DNA of 64,000 bases from Paenibacillus marchantiae (GCF_028771845.1 NZ_CP118270.1:1612001-1676000); one strand, 5' to 3'. Positions 8,332-16,963 are shown, counted from the first letter of the stretch. Numbers and translations: made by a program. Notes: generated by a model not told the origin, from the letters alone.

Positions 8332-9615
8332 ATGTTGGAAATGAAGTGGATTCGGGAGCATGCAGAAGAGGTGCAAGCTGCGGCAGTTGGCAAGAGAATG
8401 GATATCAGTATTCGTGAATTGTTGGAACGGGACGAAGAGCGCAGAGCACTTTTACTGGAGACGGAAGAAGGGCGTAGAGTTCGTAATTCGTTATCTGCAG
8501 ATATCGGCAGACTGATGCAAGCTGGTGAGCGTGAACAGGCCGAGGGTTTAAGGGAACAGGTGAAACAGCTGAATGGTCAGTTAGAGCAAGTTGAAGCCAA
8601 GCTTGCCGTTATGCAAGAGGAAGTGACAAGGCTGCAATGGTTGGTACCCAATGTTGTATCGCCAGACACGCCAGTGGGTGCATCGGATGAGGATAATGTG
8701 GAGCTGAGACGTGTGGGTGAGCTGCCGGTATTCGATTATGAGGCCAAGGATCACGTGGAACTCGGTGAACGGCATGATCTAATCGACATCCCCCGTGGGG
8801 TGAAAATCGGCGGAACACGAAGCTATGTGCTCAAAGGAGCAGGGCTTCTCCTGCACCGGGCTGTACAGCAACTTGCGCTTGATCTGCTGTTGAAACATGG
8901 ATTTACGCCAATGGAAGTTCCATTGATGGTGAGGGAGAATACACTCTTGAACACGGGGTTCTTCCCCACAGGACGGGATCAGGTCTATGAATTAGTAGGC
9001 GAGAACAAGTGGCTGGTGGGAACATCGGAAGTGCCGCTGGTTTCGTATTATGCGGATGAGATTGTGGATGTGCAGGAGCCAATCAAGCTGGCAGCCACAT
9101 CGACATGTTTCCGCAGTGAGGTTGGCTCAGGCGGGCGGGATGTACGCGGATTGTACCGGGTGCATCAATTTGCCAAAGTGGAACAAGTCATTATCTGTGC
9201 ACCGGATGCGGAAGAATCGGAGCGAATGCTGCAGGAAATTACAGGACACGCCGAGGAGTTACTGCAATTGCTGGAACTGCCTTATCGTGTTGTGGCTGTG
9301 TGTACAGGGGATATGTCGCAGAAAACGTACAAACAGTACGATATTGAGACCTGGATGCCAAGCCGCAATGCTTACGGGGAGACACATTCGTCGTCGAATC
9401 TGCATGATTTCCAGGCTCGGCGTTCGAATATTCGTTGTCGCGATGCCCAAGGTAAGCTTGCCTACTGCCATACGTTGAACAATACGGCTGTGGCTTCGCC
9501 ACGCATACTGATTCCATTGCTGGAGAATCATCAGCAGGCGGATGGGAGCATTCGTATTCCAGCCGCACTTCAGCCCTATATGGGCGGTGCTGAATATTTG
9601 GTTTTGGCGCACTAG
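8332..9615 (+). CDS. serS: Seryl-tRNA synthetase (class II)
   Basis: 427 residues, normal SerRS length. The N-terminal coiled-coil arm that binds tRNA-Ser spans about 25-100. Class II motif 2 is FRSEVGSGGRDVRGLYRVHQF and motif 3 is NNTAVASPRILIPLLEN; TSEVPL and GETHSSSN are also conserved. It charges tRNA-Ser with serine. The ATG at 8332 follows AAAGGAGA and the T-box terminator; an in-frame start further upstream would lie inside the leader structure. The motif 3 form LNNTA..PR resembles Thermus SerRS, not the LNGSGLA.GR form of B. subtilis, so this may be a second, divergent SerRS copy. Confidence 0.95.
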   Translation: MLEMKWIREHAEEVQAAAVGKRMDISIRELLERDEERRALLLETEEGRRVRNSLSADIGRLMQAGEREQAEGLREQVKQLNGQLEQVEAKLAVMQEEVTRLQWLVPNVVSPDTPVGASDEDNVELRRVGELPVFDYEAKDHVELGERHDLIDIPRGVKIGGTRSYVLKGAGLLLHRAVQQLALDLLLKHGFTPMEVPLMVRENTLLNTGFFPTGRDQVYELVGENKWLVGTSEVPLVSYYADEIVDVQEPIKLAATSTCFRSEVGSGGRDVRGLYRVHQFAKVEQVIICAPDAEESERMLQEITGHAEELLQLLELPYRVVAVCTGDMSQKTYKQYDIETWMPSRNAYGETHSSSNLHDFQARRSNIRCRDAQGKLAYCHTLNNTAVASPRILIPLLENHQQADGSIRIPAALQPYMGGAEYLVLAH

Positions 9616-9658
9616 GATGAAGAGGTTTAAAAGGATTACAAGCTGTGTGGAGAAGTAA

Positions 9659-9690
9659 AAAGGGAACCCTTGTGAGGGTTCCTTTTTGTT
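9659..9690 (+). terminator. Intrinsic terminator after serS
   Basis: GGGAACCC, loop TTGTGA, GGGTTCC, then CTTTTTG. Flanking A run makes it usable on both strands. Confidence 0.85.
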
Positions 9691-9849
9691 TTACCTGTGA
9701 TGTTGGGACCAGTGGAGAGTGTTCAGCGCTTTTATGGTACGGTTACCGCAGTACAGGAATGCGGGAAATGGCCAAACCAGATGGGTATGTCACACAGCTG
9801 TAACGTACAGATTGTATAGTAGAATGCAGTTTGGAAAGGAGGCGCAGAT

Positions 9850-10497
9850 ATGAACCTGCTACTCGCGGATGATGAGCCGTTGATGCTGCAAATATTAAAA
9901 GCCTATTTCGTTAAAGAGGGCTTTCTGGTGTTTTTAGCCGAGGATGGGGAAGCAGCCCTGAATCTCTTTTATAATAATCAAATCGATTTGGCGGTTTTGG
10001 ATTGGATGATGCCAGGACGCAGCGGTGTTGAGGTGTGCCGGGAAATCAAGCGTACGAGTCGTGCGAAGGTACTGCTGCTGACAGCCAAAGGGGAATCGGA
10101 TGATGAATTTCTTGCCTTGAAGGCCGGGGCGGATGATTATCTGCGCAAGCCGTTTGATTCGCGTATCCTGCTATTGCGTGTAAAGAAGCTGCTGCAACTT
10201 TCCTCCAAAATCATTGTGGGAGAACTGACTGTCGATCTGGAAGGCCAGAAGGTTTACCGTCGTGGAGTGGATGTAGGGGCTACCCATAAGGAATTCGAAT
10301 TAATGAAGGTTCTGGGAATGAATAAGGGGCAGATCGTAACCCGTAAAATATTGCTGGATCAGGTGTGGGGTTTCGATTACTTCGGCGAGGAGCGTACGGT
10401 AGACACTCATATCCGCAGACTGCGTGAGAAAATTGGAGAAGATTCAATCAAAACGTACCGGGGAATGGGCTATTGCCTAGAGGATCAAGATGAGTAA
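9850..10497 (+). CDS. OmpR-family response regulator
   Basis: 215 residues. Receiver domain (1-118) with acidic pair D7/D8, phosphoacceptor D51 in LAVLDWMMPG, Thr in LLLTAKG and Lys in DYLRKPF. The C-terminal winged helix (about 125-212) ends with the typical VDTHIRRLREKI and TYRGMGYCL. It would bind promoter DNA once phosphorylated by the kinase encoded next, whose start overlaps it by eight bases. AAAGGAGGCGCAGAT precedes the ATG. Target genes are unknown; the cell-envelope sugar genes just downstream are the obvious candidates. Confidence 0.93.
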   Translation: MNLLLADDEPLMLQILKAYFVKEGFLVFLAEDGEAALNLFYNNQIDLAVLDWMMPGRSGVEVCREIKRTSRAKVLLLTAKGESDDEFLALKAGADDYLRKPFDSRILLLRVKKLLQLSSKIIVGELTVDLEGQKVYRRGVDVGATHKEFELMKVLGMNKGQIVTRKILLDQVWGFDYFGEERTVDTHIRRLREKIGEDSIKTYRGMGYCLEDQDE

Positions 10498-11875
10498 ACT
10501 GACCCGTAAACTGCTCGTGCGCATAATCAGTGCATTGTGTGTTGTCTTCTTCCTATCCTTTATCGTCAATACGTTTTTCCTGCCTAGCTATTTTTTGTAT
10601 CAGAAAAAGCAGAAGTTGGCCGAGTTAACGACTGAAATCTCTGCTTCAGAACATGGCGATCAGCTATCACGGATTGAGAGTCTTGAAACGCAATACGAGG
10701 TCGCTATCGCTTATGCATCGTTGAAGGATAGTGTGAATGATATTAACGATCAATTGTTATTTCAATATAACCGCAAGGGAATTGCCCTTAGTAAATTTTG
10801 GCTGACAGAAGAGAGTATCTCTGCGCTGCGTGAGGGTGCCAGGGTTAATAAATTCTATGATCAGACCAAGCTGAAATCAAGCTTTCTCGTGAACTTTGTG
10901 AAGGTGGGGGATTCCGTGTTTGCTGTCGGCGAATCCATCTCCCATTCATCGGAGACGATTCGAATCATTAATCAGTTCAATGCGTACATATGGCTCGGTA
11001 TGCTGCTGTTGCTTATCCTGCTTTCCGTGCTGTATACCGCCCGGATCGTTAAACCGCTCGCAAAGCTAAGCGAAACGGCTGAAGCCATTTCCAATTTATC
11101 GTTTACGAGGGTTGATATAAAGACAGGTGATGAGATTGAGTCTTTAGGGCGTAGCATCAATGTGATGAGCGACAAATTACAGCAGGCGCAACATTCTTTG
11201 GAGATAAAAAATGCCAATCTGCGAACGTTCATCTCGGATATCTCGCATGAATTGAAAACACCGCTTTCCCTGATTCGAGTTTATGCCTCTGGTATTCAGG
11301 ATGGCTTAGATGACGGAACCTATGCTGGAGTAATTCAGCAACAGAGCGAAGAGCTGGCTGGTTTAATTGACCGTCTGTTGGAGCTATCCCGTCTGCAGGC
11401 CGAAGTATATGATTTTGAACCTGTTGATCTTCGCCAACTGCTCAAGGAGACCCTTCATACCTATGAAACCGTATTTCAGCAGCATGGCTTGCATGTGGAG
11501 GTGGAGGATCGATGGACTGCCGAGACATGGGTGCTGGCTGATCGACGGAAGCTGGAGTCTGTTCTGCACAATTGGATGACCAACGCGGTGAAATATACAA
11601 GCGGTGACCGAATAACCATTACCCTTGAACTGAAAGGGGAAGCGGCACATTTCGGTATCGCCAATGAAACGGATAAGGAAGAGCATGAACAGTGGGATCA
11701 GGTTTGGGAGCCTTTCTATGTAATGGATAGTTCGCGCAGCAAAAAGTTTAGCGGGACGGGTCTGGGCTTGTCTATTGCCCGGACGATTCTGGAGAATCAC
11801 CATGCCGACTATGGCCTTAGCGTAGCCGATGGAGAAGTTATGTTTTATTTTTCTTTACCTTTAATACAACGTTAA
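10490..11875 (+). CDS. Sensor histidine kinase
   Basis: 461 residues. TM1 at about 8-32, an extracytoplasmic sensor of about 130 residues, TM2 at about 165-185, HAMP to about 235, HisKA with the phosphoacceptor His in ISDISHELKTPLSL near residue 253, N-box WMTNAVKYT and G-box SGTGLGLSIA. It autophosphorylates on sensing an envelope signal and passes phosphate to the response regulator it overlaps. The SHELKTPL motif and moderate length resemble cell-envelope-stress kinases. A terminator follows, so the downstream sugar genes are a separate transcript. Confidence 0.92.
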   Translation: MSKLTRKLLVRIISALCVVFFLSFIVNTFFLPSYFLYQKKQKLAELTTEISASEHGDQLSRIESLETQYEVAIAYASLKDSVNDINDQLLFQYNRKGIALSKFWLTEESISALREGARVNKFYDQTKLKSSFLVNFVKVGDSVFAVGESISHSSETIRIINQFNAYIWLGMLLLLILLSVLYTARIVKPLAKLSETAEAISNLSFTRVDIKTGDEIESLGRSINVMSDKLQQAQHSLEIKNANLRTFISDISHELKTPLSLIRVYASGIQDGLDDGTYAGVIQQQSEELAGLIDRLLELSRLQAEVYDFEPVDLRQLLKETLHTYETVFQQHGLHVEVEDRWTAETWVLADRRKLESVLHNWMTNAVKYTSGDRITITLELKGEAAHFGIANETDKEEHEQWDQVWEPFYVMDSSRSKKFSGTGLGLSIARTILENHHADYGLSVADGEVMFYFSLPLIQR

Positions 11876-11883
11876 TGAAGGAG

Positions 11884-11908
11884 CCGCCATGCAAATGGTG
11901 GTTTTTTT
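11884..11908 (+). terminator. Intrinsic terminator after the two-component genes
   Basis: CCGCCAT, GCAA loop, ATGGTGG, then seven T. Confidence 0.8.
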
Positions 11909-12044
11909 GTGTGAGAAGCAACCTGAATTAGAGCCTTTTTCATGTTGGGGAAAGCCAATTGTTCCCCTGTCATACTGATGTAACACAATTGCCTTAGGAT
12001 AGGCCTATCACCAAATCAGAACTTAATTCATGGAGGGATATCCG

Positions 12045-13070
12045 ATGTTCAATAAAACCTTTTTAATAACGGGAGGCACAGGCTCATGGGGAGAAGAGTT
12101 GGTCAAACAATTGCTCGTTCAGGAGCCGAAAGAGGTTCGTATTTTCTCACGAAATGAATCGCTTCAGGCTCAGATGAGACAAACCATCTCTGACCCGAGA
12201 GTGAGGTTTGTACTGGGGGATATCAGAGACCGATGGGAGCTGGCAGGTGCCTGTAAGGATGTAGATTATGTCTTTCATCTTGCGGCGCTTAAACATGTTC
12301 CGGTCTGTGAGGACCAACCGGATTGTGCGGTCAAAACCAATATAACCGGAACGCAGAACGTCATTGATGCTGCAATCGAGAATGGCGTGCGGAAGGTGGT
12401 ATACGTCTCTACGGACAAAGCAGCGAATCCTTCCAGCATGTACGGGATGACCAAAGCCATCGGGGAAAAATTGATCTTATTAGCTGACAGTCGTTCCGCT
12501 ACAAGCTTTACTTGTGTACGAAGCGGGAATGTTCTTGGATCCACGGGCAGCGTAGTACCTTTATTCAAACGCCAGCTTGAGTTGGAACAGCCACTCAGCG
12601 TTACCGATTCCAGAATGACACGTTTTTTTCTTCCCCTTGGAGACGCCGTGGAAATTCTCCTGTCGGCCATGGAGCAATGCGAGGGCGGCGAGATTATTGT
12701 ACCCCGAATGCCATCCTGCAAAATAACGGATATCGCACAGGTTTTGGCAGAGGATGCTGGGCAAAAGCATGTTCCGATACATTTCATCGGTGCCCGTCCG
12801 GGAGAACGGCTTTATGAAACGCTGATTTCAGATTGGGAAAACGTTAAGGAAGTGGAAGAGGAGAAGTCCTACTTTGTTGTCACCGCTTCATCTTCAACCA
12901 AATTAACGGATAAAGAGGGTTGTGAAACATCTGTTCTTCCTGGCAGAGGATACCATTCGGAAGATGTCATCATGACCAAGGCAGAGGTTCGCGACATGCT
13001 GTGGAGAGGGGGATTTCTGTGTTCAAGCGGAGGATCATATTTACAGGAGGCGGCTCCGCCGGTCATGTAA
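12045..13070 (+). CDS. CapD/FlaA1-type UDP-sugar dehydratase/epimerase
   Basis: 341 residues from the ATG at 12045, chosen because GGAGGGATATCC sits at proper spacing; an ATG 15 bases earlier lacks a site. Extended SDR of the polysaccharide-biosynthesis (CapD/PseB/FlaA1) family: GGTGSWG glycine motif, VFHLAALKHVP, STDKAANPSSMYG with the catalytic Tyr and Lys, and RSGNVLGSTGSV. Relatives convert UDP-GlcNAc to 4-keto-6-deoxy or epimerised sugars for capsule, glycan or flagellin decoration. The 3' end overlaps the MurG-like gene by about 50 bases, so the two are made together. Product sugar unknown. Confidence 0.87.
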   Translation: MFNKTFLITGGTGSWGEELVKQLLVQEPKEVRIFSRNESLQAQMRQTISDPRVRFVLGDIRDRWELAGACKDVDYVFHLAALKHVPVCEDQPDCAVKTNITGTQNVIDAAIENGVRKVVYVSTDKAANPSSMYGMTKAIGEKLILLADSRSATSFTCVRSGNVLGSTGSVVPLFKRQLELEQPLSVTDSRMTRFFLPLGDAVEILLSAMEQCEGGEIIVPRMPSCKITDIAQVLAEDAGQKHVPIHFIGARPGERLYETLISDWENVKEVEEEKSYFVVTASSSTKLTDKEGCETSVLPGRGYHSEDVIMTKAEVRDMLWRGGFLCSSGGSYLQEAAPPVM

Positions 13071-14125
13071 CAGCTAACCTTATTCTGATCTCCAGATTGC
13101 TTCAGGAGCAATGGGAAATTCATTATATCGGTTCCAAGCATGGCATCGAGCGCCAATTAATCGGCAAAATCCCGGCTGTTCATTATCATGCGGTTGCAAC
13201 AGGCAAGCTGAGAAGATATTGGGCGTGGGCGAATATTTCCGATGTGTTCAATATTATACTTGGAGTGCTGCAGGCTTATCTGCTCATTTTACGAATTAAA
13301 CCACATGTATGCTTTTCGTTAGGGGGATTCGTGGCTGTTCCTGCTGTAGTGGGTGCCGGGTGGAATCGGGTTCCGGTGCTGATTCTGGAGCCGGATCTTC
13401 ATCCGGGACTGGCCAACAGGCTGTCACGGCGATACGCTCAAATGATGTGTACTACGTTTATGGATACAGCGACATTCGCTTCCTCTAAGGCGTCAGACAA
13501 GACGATGTACGTGGGACCTATAATTCGGGAGGAGTTGAAGCTTGGCAGCCGAGCACGGGGGATTCATTTTTGCCGATTTGTCTCCGACAGACCTATTCTG
13601 TTAATTATGGGTGGCAGTCAGGGTTCGGAAAAGCTTAATCAAATGGTACTTGAAACACTGCCAGAGCTGCTCAAGCGGTATCAAATCATTCATATATGTG
13701 GTACAGGTAAATTGAACTCATCCTTCCCACATTTTGCAGGCTACAAGGCATTTGAATACGTGCATGAAGAACTTGCGGATCTAATGGTTATGGCGGATAT
13801 AGTTGTGTCACGTGCTGGCTCCAATGCGATACATGAGTGGCTGTTGCTCCGCAAGCCAATGCTCCTGATTCCCCATGCCAACGGCGGATCTCTTGTTGGA
13901 CAGACGCTGAACGCGAAGTATTTTCAGGAGCGAGGTTATGCAAGAGTTCTCCAGGAAGAAGAGCTGACTTCTCAGACATTCCTGCGAGATATTGACCTTG
14001 TATATAAGGAGAGAGATCATATGGTGGGCCATATGAAGGCGAGTGGAACGGACAACGCCGTTGACAAGGTTCTGCAGCTTATTCATACAACGGTTTCTTC
14101 GGTAGAAAGAGCTGAACATGAGTAA
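13019..14125 (+). CDS. MurG-like lipid-linked N-acetylglucosaminyltransferase
   Basis: 368 residues from the GTG at 13019 (AGAGGGGG upstream); a GTG at 13001 is also in frame. GT28 family, two Rossmann domains: N-terminal FTGGGSAGHVT, a basic/hydrophobic patch with GKLRRYW, SLGGFVAVPAVV, then MGGSQGSEKLN, SRAGSNAIHEW and the donor-loop PHANGG...GQTLNAKYF. Classical MurG adds GlcNAc to lipid I at the inner face of the membrane. Several Firmicutes carry a second MurG-like protein; since this copy lies outside a division/cell-wall cluster and next to a sugar dehydratase, it is probably such a paralogue. HEPD-type variation at LILEPDLHPG differs from the usual HES/EQN. Confidence 0.88.
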   Translation: MFKRRIIFTGGGSAGHVTANLILISRLLQEQWEIHYIGSKHGIERQLIGKIPAVHYHAVATGKLRRYWAWANISDVFNIILGVLQAYLLILRIKPHVCFSLGGFVAVPAVVGAGWNRVPVLILEPDLHPGLANRLSRRYAQMMCTTFMDTATFASSKASDKTMYVGPIIREELKLGSRARGIHFCRFVSDRPILLIMGGSQGSEKLNQMVLETLPELLKRYQIIHICGTGKLNSSFPHFAGYKAFEYVHEELADLMVMADIVVSRAGSNAIHEWLLLRKPMLLIPHANGGSLVGQTLNAKYFQERGYARVLQEEELTSQTFLRDIDLVYKERDHMVGHMKASGTDNAVDKVLQLIHTTVSSVERAEHE

Positions 14126-14207
14126 AAGATTTCCCGAACTGCTGCTGGTCATGTTCTTTTTGCTCATCGTATCTATCCTGATTATCTCAAAACGTTTATT
14201 GTATTGA
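14118..14207 (+). CDS. 29-residue single-pass membrane peptide
   Basis: ATG overlaps the stop of the MurG-like gene (ATGAGTAA). The peptide begins MSKRFPELLLVMFF and continues with about 20 hydrophobic residues before a basic end, SKRLLY. A single transmembrane segment flanked by Lys/Arg on both sides is clear. Overlap suggests translational coupling and a role with the glycosyltransferase, for example a membrane anchor or partner; function unknown. The repeat element B starts two bases after its stop codon. It could be chance, but the overlap, charge pattern and immediate stop favour a real small gene. Confidence 0.5.
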   Translation: MSKRFPELLLVMFFLLIVSILIISKRLLY

Positions 14208-14208
14208 A

Positions 14209-14402
14209 CTATATAAGTAGAACTAAAGATTTTACACTGAACAATCCGATGACAGAATAACCTTCCAATCGCTGTTATCCCCAGATTTTTGAAATTTCCT
14301 TTTCTCAAGGGGAAAATCCGGTGATAAAGGCGAGCGCTTCGCTTTTCCAGGTTTTTTCTGTCCTCTCCGTTTCTGTGTAAATGAATAGTTTAATTTATAT
14401 AG
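14209..14402. repeat. Dispersed hairpin repeat, copy B
   Basis: About 194 bp, closely similar to copy A in the same orientation. Ends are CTATATAA and TTATATAG with inner TTTTACAC and GTGTAAAT. Outer stem GACAGAA/TTCTGTC, inner stem from GTTATCCCCAGATTTTT and GGAAAATCCGGTGATAA, mini-hairpin GCGAGCGCTTCGC. Confidence 0.85.
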
Positions 14403-14423
14403 GATTGTAACCTGTTACAATCC
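14402..14423. promoter_or_regulatory. 22-bp perfect palindrome
   Basis: GGATTGTAAC, CT, GTTACAATCC. It abuts repeat B and lies about 150 bases before the BIG2 gene. It could be an operator or the base of a hairpin; no regulator can be assigned. Confidence 0.5.
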
Positions 14424-14441
14424 CGTTCTTCTTCTGAATAA

Positions 14442-14487
14442 AGAGGCATTCTTCAGTCACTTCCTAATGACTTGCAGAATGCCTCTA
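14442..14487. terminator. Long hairpin, possible terminator
   Basis: AGAGGCATTCT and AGAATGCCTCT, with an inner CAGTCA/TGACTTG pairing. The following T run is weak, so its role as terminator of the MurG-like transcript is only likely. Confidence 0.5.
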
Positions 14488-14575
14488 CTTATTTGGGATA
14501 TTCACTTTTATGTAATGAGTTTCCGATATAATATAATAGAAGTAAAATATTGGATTACAGGAGATGAAGATTGCA

Positions 14576-15682
14576 ATGAATGGAATGAAATTAGCAATAC
14601 GAGGCAGCTTGGCCTTTATTTTAGTATTGGTATTACTGGCTCCTTCGTTTGCCCTAGCAGCCACGGGTGACGTGACATCTATCGAGATTACCAACAGTAG
14701 TCCGCAACAGATGAGTGTATCCCAGACAACTACGCTTCAGGTAATGGCGGTTATTGAAGGGTTTGATAATAAGCAGGATGTTACTGGAGGCGTCACATGG
14801 TCCACGAGTAACGAAGCTGTTGCCACCATTATTAAAGGCAAAGTGAAGGCTGTGGCAGCGGGAGAAGCGACGATATACGCACAGGTAGATGGCGCCAAAG
14901 CGCAATTGCTTGTTAAGGTTCAGGATAAAATTAAAAGCATCAAAGCTTCGCCAAGTTCCTATAATTTTGTCAAAGGTAGTGAAAGTACGCTGCCCAAAGT
15001 AAGCATTGTGCGTGCAAACGGTAAGGAAGAAGACGTCACATCTGAGATTGTATGGACGGTATCGAGTGCTTCCGCTGTGCTGGAGAGTGGTAAAATCAAA
15101 GGAATCACGCCTGGCAGAGTTCTGTTACAAGGCAAATATGGCTCAGAGACGGTTAAAGTTCCCGTAGCGATCACGGACGAGATTACCAAAGTCGAAGTAA
15201 CTCCTGCTGTCATGCAGCTGAATATTAAGAAATCGAAAGCGTTGAAGGTAATCGGTACATATGCCAATGGGAAAACAATTAATCTTTCGAAACAGGTAAC
15301 GTGGACCTCTTCCAACAATAATGTAGCCATCGTCAAGAATGGTACAGTCAAAACACTGACGGAAGGACAAGCCACCTTGACAGGAACTTATCAAAATCAG
15401 ACAATAAAGGCAGAGGTTACCGTTGTTCCTTTGCTCAAAAAACTGATCACAGGCCAGAAAACACTCATTTTATCGCCACAGGCAAGTACAACACTGAGTG
15501 TGATGGCGCAGTATGATACAGGCAAAACCACGATTGTAACGAGCAGTGCCGTATGGAGCAGCACCAAACCAAGTGTAGCCACAGTAACGGGCGGCAAGAT
15601 TGTGGCCGTGGGTAAAGGCAAAACATCCATCACTGCCAAGTGGGGCAATAAAAAAGTTACTATACCGGTGACGGTAAAATAA
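14576..15682 (+). CDS. Secreted protein with four BIG2 (bacterial Ig-like) domains
   Basis: 368 residues from the ATG at 14576; an ATG at 14564 touches the GGAG and is less likely. A signal peptide with hydrophobic core LAFILVLVLLAPSFALA ends near residue 28. Four tandem domains of about 82 residues follow, each with the BIG2 pattern: VTWSTSN.AVATI..GKVKAVA.G.A (first), IVWTVSS (second), VTWTSSNNNVAIV (third) and AVWSSTKPSVATV (fourth). Such domains are extracellular beta-sandwich modules in adhesins and wall proteins. No sortase motif or SLH domain is seen, so it is secreted or held by partners. Function unknown. Confidence 0.85.
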   Translation: MNGMKLAIRGSLAFILVLVLLAPSFALAATGDVTSIEITNSSPQQMSVSQTTTLQVMAVIEGFDNKQDVTGGVTWSTSNEAVATIIKGKVKAVAAGEATIYAQVDGAKAQLLVKVQDKIKSIKASPSSYNFVKGSESTLPKVSIVRANGKEEDVTSEIVWTVSSASAVLESGKIKGITPGRVLLQGKYGSETVKVPVAITDEITKVEVTPAVMQLNIKKSKALKVIGTYANGKTINLSKQVTWTSSNNNVAIVKNGTVKTLTEGQATLTGTYQNQTIKAEVTVVPLLKKLITGQKTLILSPQASTTLSVMAQYDTGKTTIVTSSAVWSSTKPSVATVTGGKIVAVGKGKTSITAKWGNKKVTIPVTVK

Positions 15683-15742
15683 AGTTTCAACGAATGAAGT
15701 ATATCAAATGAAATAAATTCATCATCGTGAACAGAAACAGAT

Positions 15743-15766
15743 GGGGCGTAGACATACGCCCCTTTT
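15743..15766 (+). terminator. Intrinsic terminator after the BIG2 gene
   Basis: GGGGCGTA, GACA loop, TACGCCCC, TTTT. Confidence 0.8.
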
Positions 15767-15845
15767 AAGTATAAAAAATTGGATGTGATGAAAACTGAAT
15801 TCTTCAATTATAAGCTCAGATACCAATCTCAGTGGATTGGCTTAC

Positions 15846-15992
15846 ATGAAGTATCTTCTTCTGACCCTACTTTCGATACTGACACTTGGGATGATTGCCA
15901 CAGTTGAGGACGCGAAGAAACGAGCCCATTCGAAGTACCTGGAACAATACCGATTGAAATTCAGTCCTGCAAAGGAGGGAGCATCTGAATGA
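15846..15992 (+). CDS. 48-residue membrane peptide upstream of grpB
   Basis: Starts MKYLLLTLLSILTLGMIAT, one N-terminal hydrophobic segment, followed by a charged tail EDAKKRAHSKYLEQYRLKF. Its stop overlaps the ATG of the GrpB gene (ATGA), and the GrpB ribosome binding site AAAGGAGGG lies inside it, so it is placed like a coupled upstream gene. Its own ribosome binding site is weak. No family recognised. Confidence 0.5.
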   Translation: MKYLLLTLLSILTLGMIATVEDAKKRAHSKYLEQYRLKFSPAKEGASE

Positions 15993-16540
15993 CAGATCAT
16001 CTGCAACCGGAAAATTGGCCTGCATGGGCGACAGAATCGGTAGAGATTGTTGAGGCCAATCCTATGTGGAGCCTACAGGCTCAGGAAGAGATTCGCCAGC
16101 TCCGAGAACTATTACAGCAACTCAATATTCATCGATTTGAACATATCGGAAGCACGTCGATTCCAGGATTGCCCGCCAAGCCCATTATTGATTTGATGGG
16201 AGAGGTGCAGTCATGGGAGGACATGGACATGATTGCCGATCAGCTGAATCCGGTAGGCTGGAACTACGTTCCACCTGAACTGGATGGTCGGGAATATAGA
16301 CGTTTCTGGGTCAGAGTGAAGGATGGCAAGAGGGCTGTACATCTTCATCTGATGCGCCCAGGCCAGGAACGTTGGGATCGTCAAATCCAGTTCCGGGATG
16401 TGCTGAGACAGCGCCCGGATCTGGTAGAGGCTTACGCAGCTTTGAAAGCTAAACTTGCTGATGAGAATAAGGATGACAGAGAAGCGTATACCGCTGCCAA
16501 AACGGAATTTATTTTACAAGTGCTTGATGAAGGCATTTGA
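15989..16540 (+). CDS. GrpB family protein (UPF0157, nucleotidyltransferase fold)
   Basis: 183 residues, the full family length. Typical block EHIGSTSIPGLPAKPIIDLMG (two short parts: EHIGSTSIPGL and KPIIDLMG) corresponds to the GS...D.D motif of the nucleotidyltransferase superfamily, and HLHLM lies further on. Biochemical role of GrpB proteins is not established. AAAGGAGGGAGC precedes the ATG. It starts a dense co-directional run in which neighbouring genes are often three bases apart. Confidence 0.88.
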   Translation: MTDHLQPENWPAWATESVEIVEANPMWSLQAQEEIRQLRELLQQLNIHRFEHIGSTSIPGLPAKPIIDLMGEVQSWEDMDMIADQLNPVGWNYVPPELDGREYRRFWVRVKDGKRAVHLHLMRPGQERWDRQIQFRDVLRQRPDLVEAYAALKAKLADENKDDREAYTAAKTEFILQVLDEGI

Positions 16541-16543
16541 TCG

Positions 16544-16945
16544 ATGATGAAGGCATTTTTCAAAGAGAGGCTGATTTATTTCATCGCTGTGATCATAACC
16601 ATGGCGGCAGGGTTGGCATCCAGACACTATGGTGAACTTTTACCGGATTTTGTACGTGAGCATTTCGGTGATGCCTTGTGGGCAGCGATGATTTATTTTG
16701 GGGTACGCATGGTTTGGATTAATCGCAGCAGAGAGTTAGCGATGATCGTGAGCCTGATTTTTAGCTGGGCCGTTGAATGTTCGCAAATGATTCAGATATC
16801 TTGGTTGAACGAAGTGCGTTCCACGGTGCTGGGTGCGCTTATTTTGGGACGTGGATTTCTGGTGATGGATCTGCTGAGGTATGCTGTTGGCATTCTGTGT
16901 GTGTATGGGATGGATCGTTATTTCCTGAGAAATAAGAAGGCTTGA
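16544..16945 (+). CDS. DUF2809 family membrane protein
   Basis: 133 residues with four hydrophobic segments, matching the small DUF2809 membrane family (ITMAAGLASRHYGELLPDFVREHFGDALWA is split here as GLASRHYGELLPDF and GDALWAAMIYFG; the WAVECSQM segment is also typical). Function unknown. It lies three bases after GrpB. Confidence 0.82.
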   Translation: MMKAFFKERLIYFIAVIITMAAGLASRHYGELLPDFVREHFGDALWAAMIYFGVRMVWINRSRELAMIVSLIFSWAVECSQMIQISWLNEVRSTVLGALILGRGFLVMDLLRYAVGILCVYGMDRYFLRNKKA

Positions 16946-16963
16946 TAATGGGGAGGGACTTAA

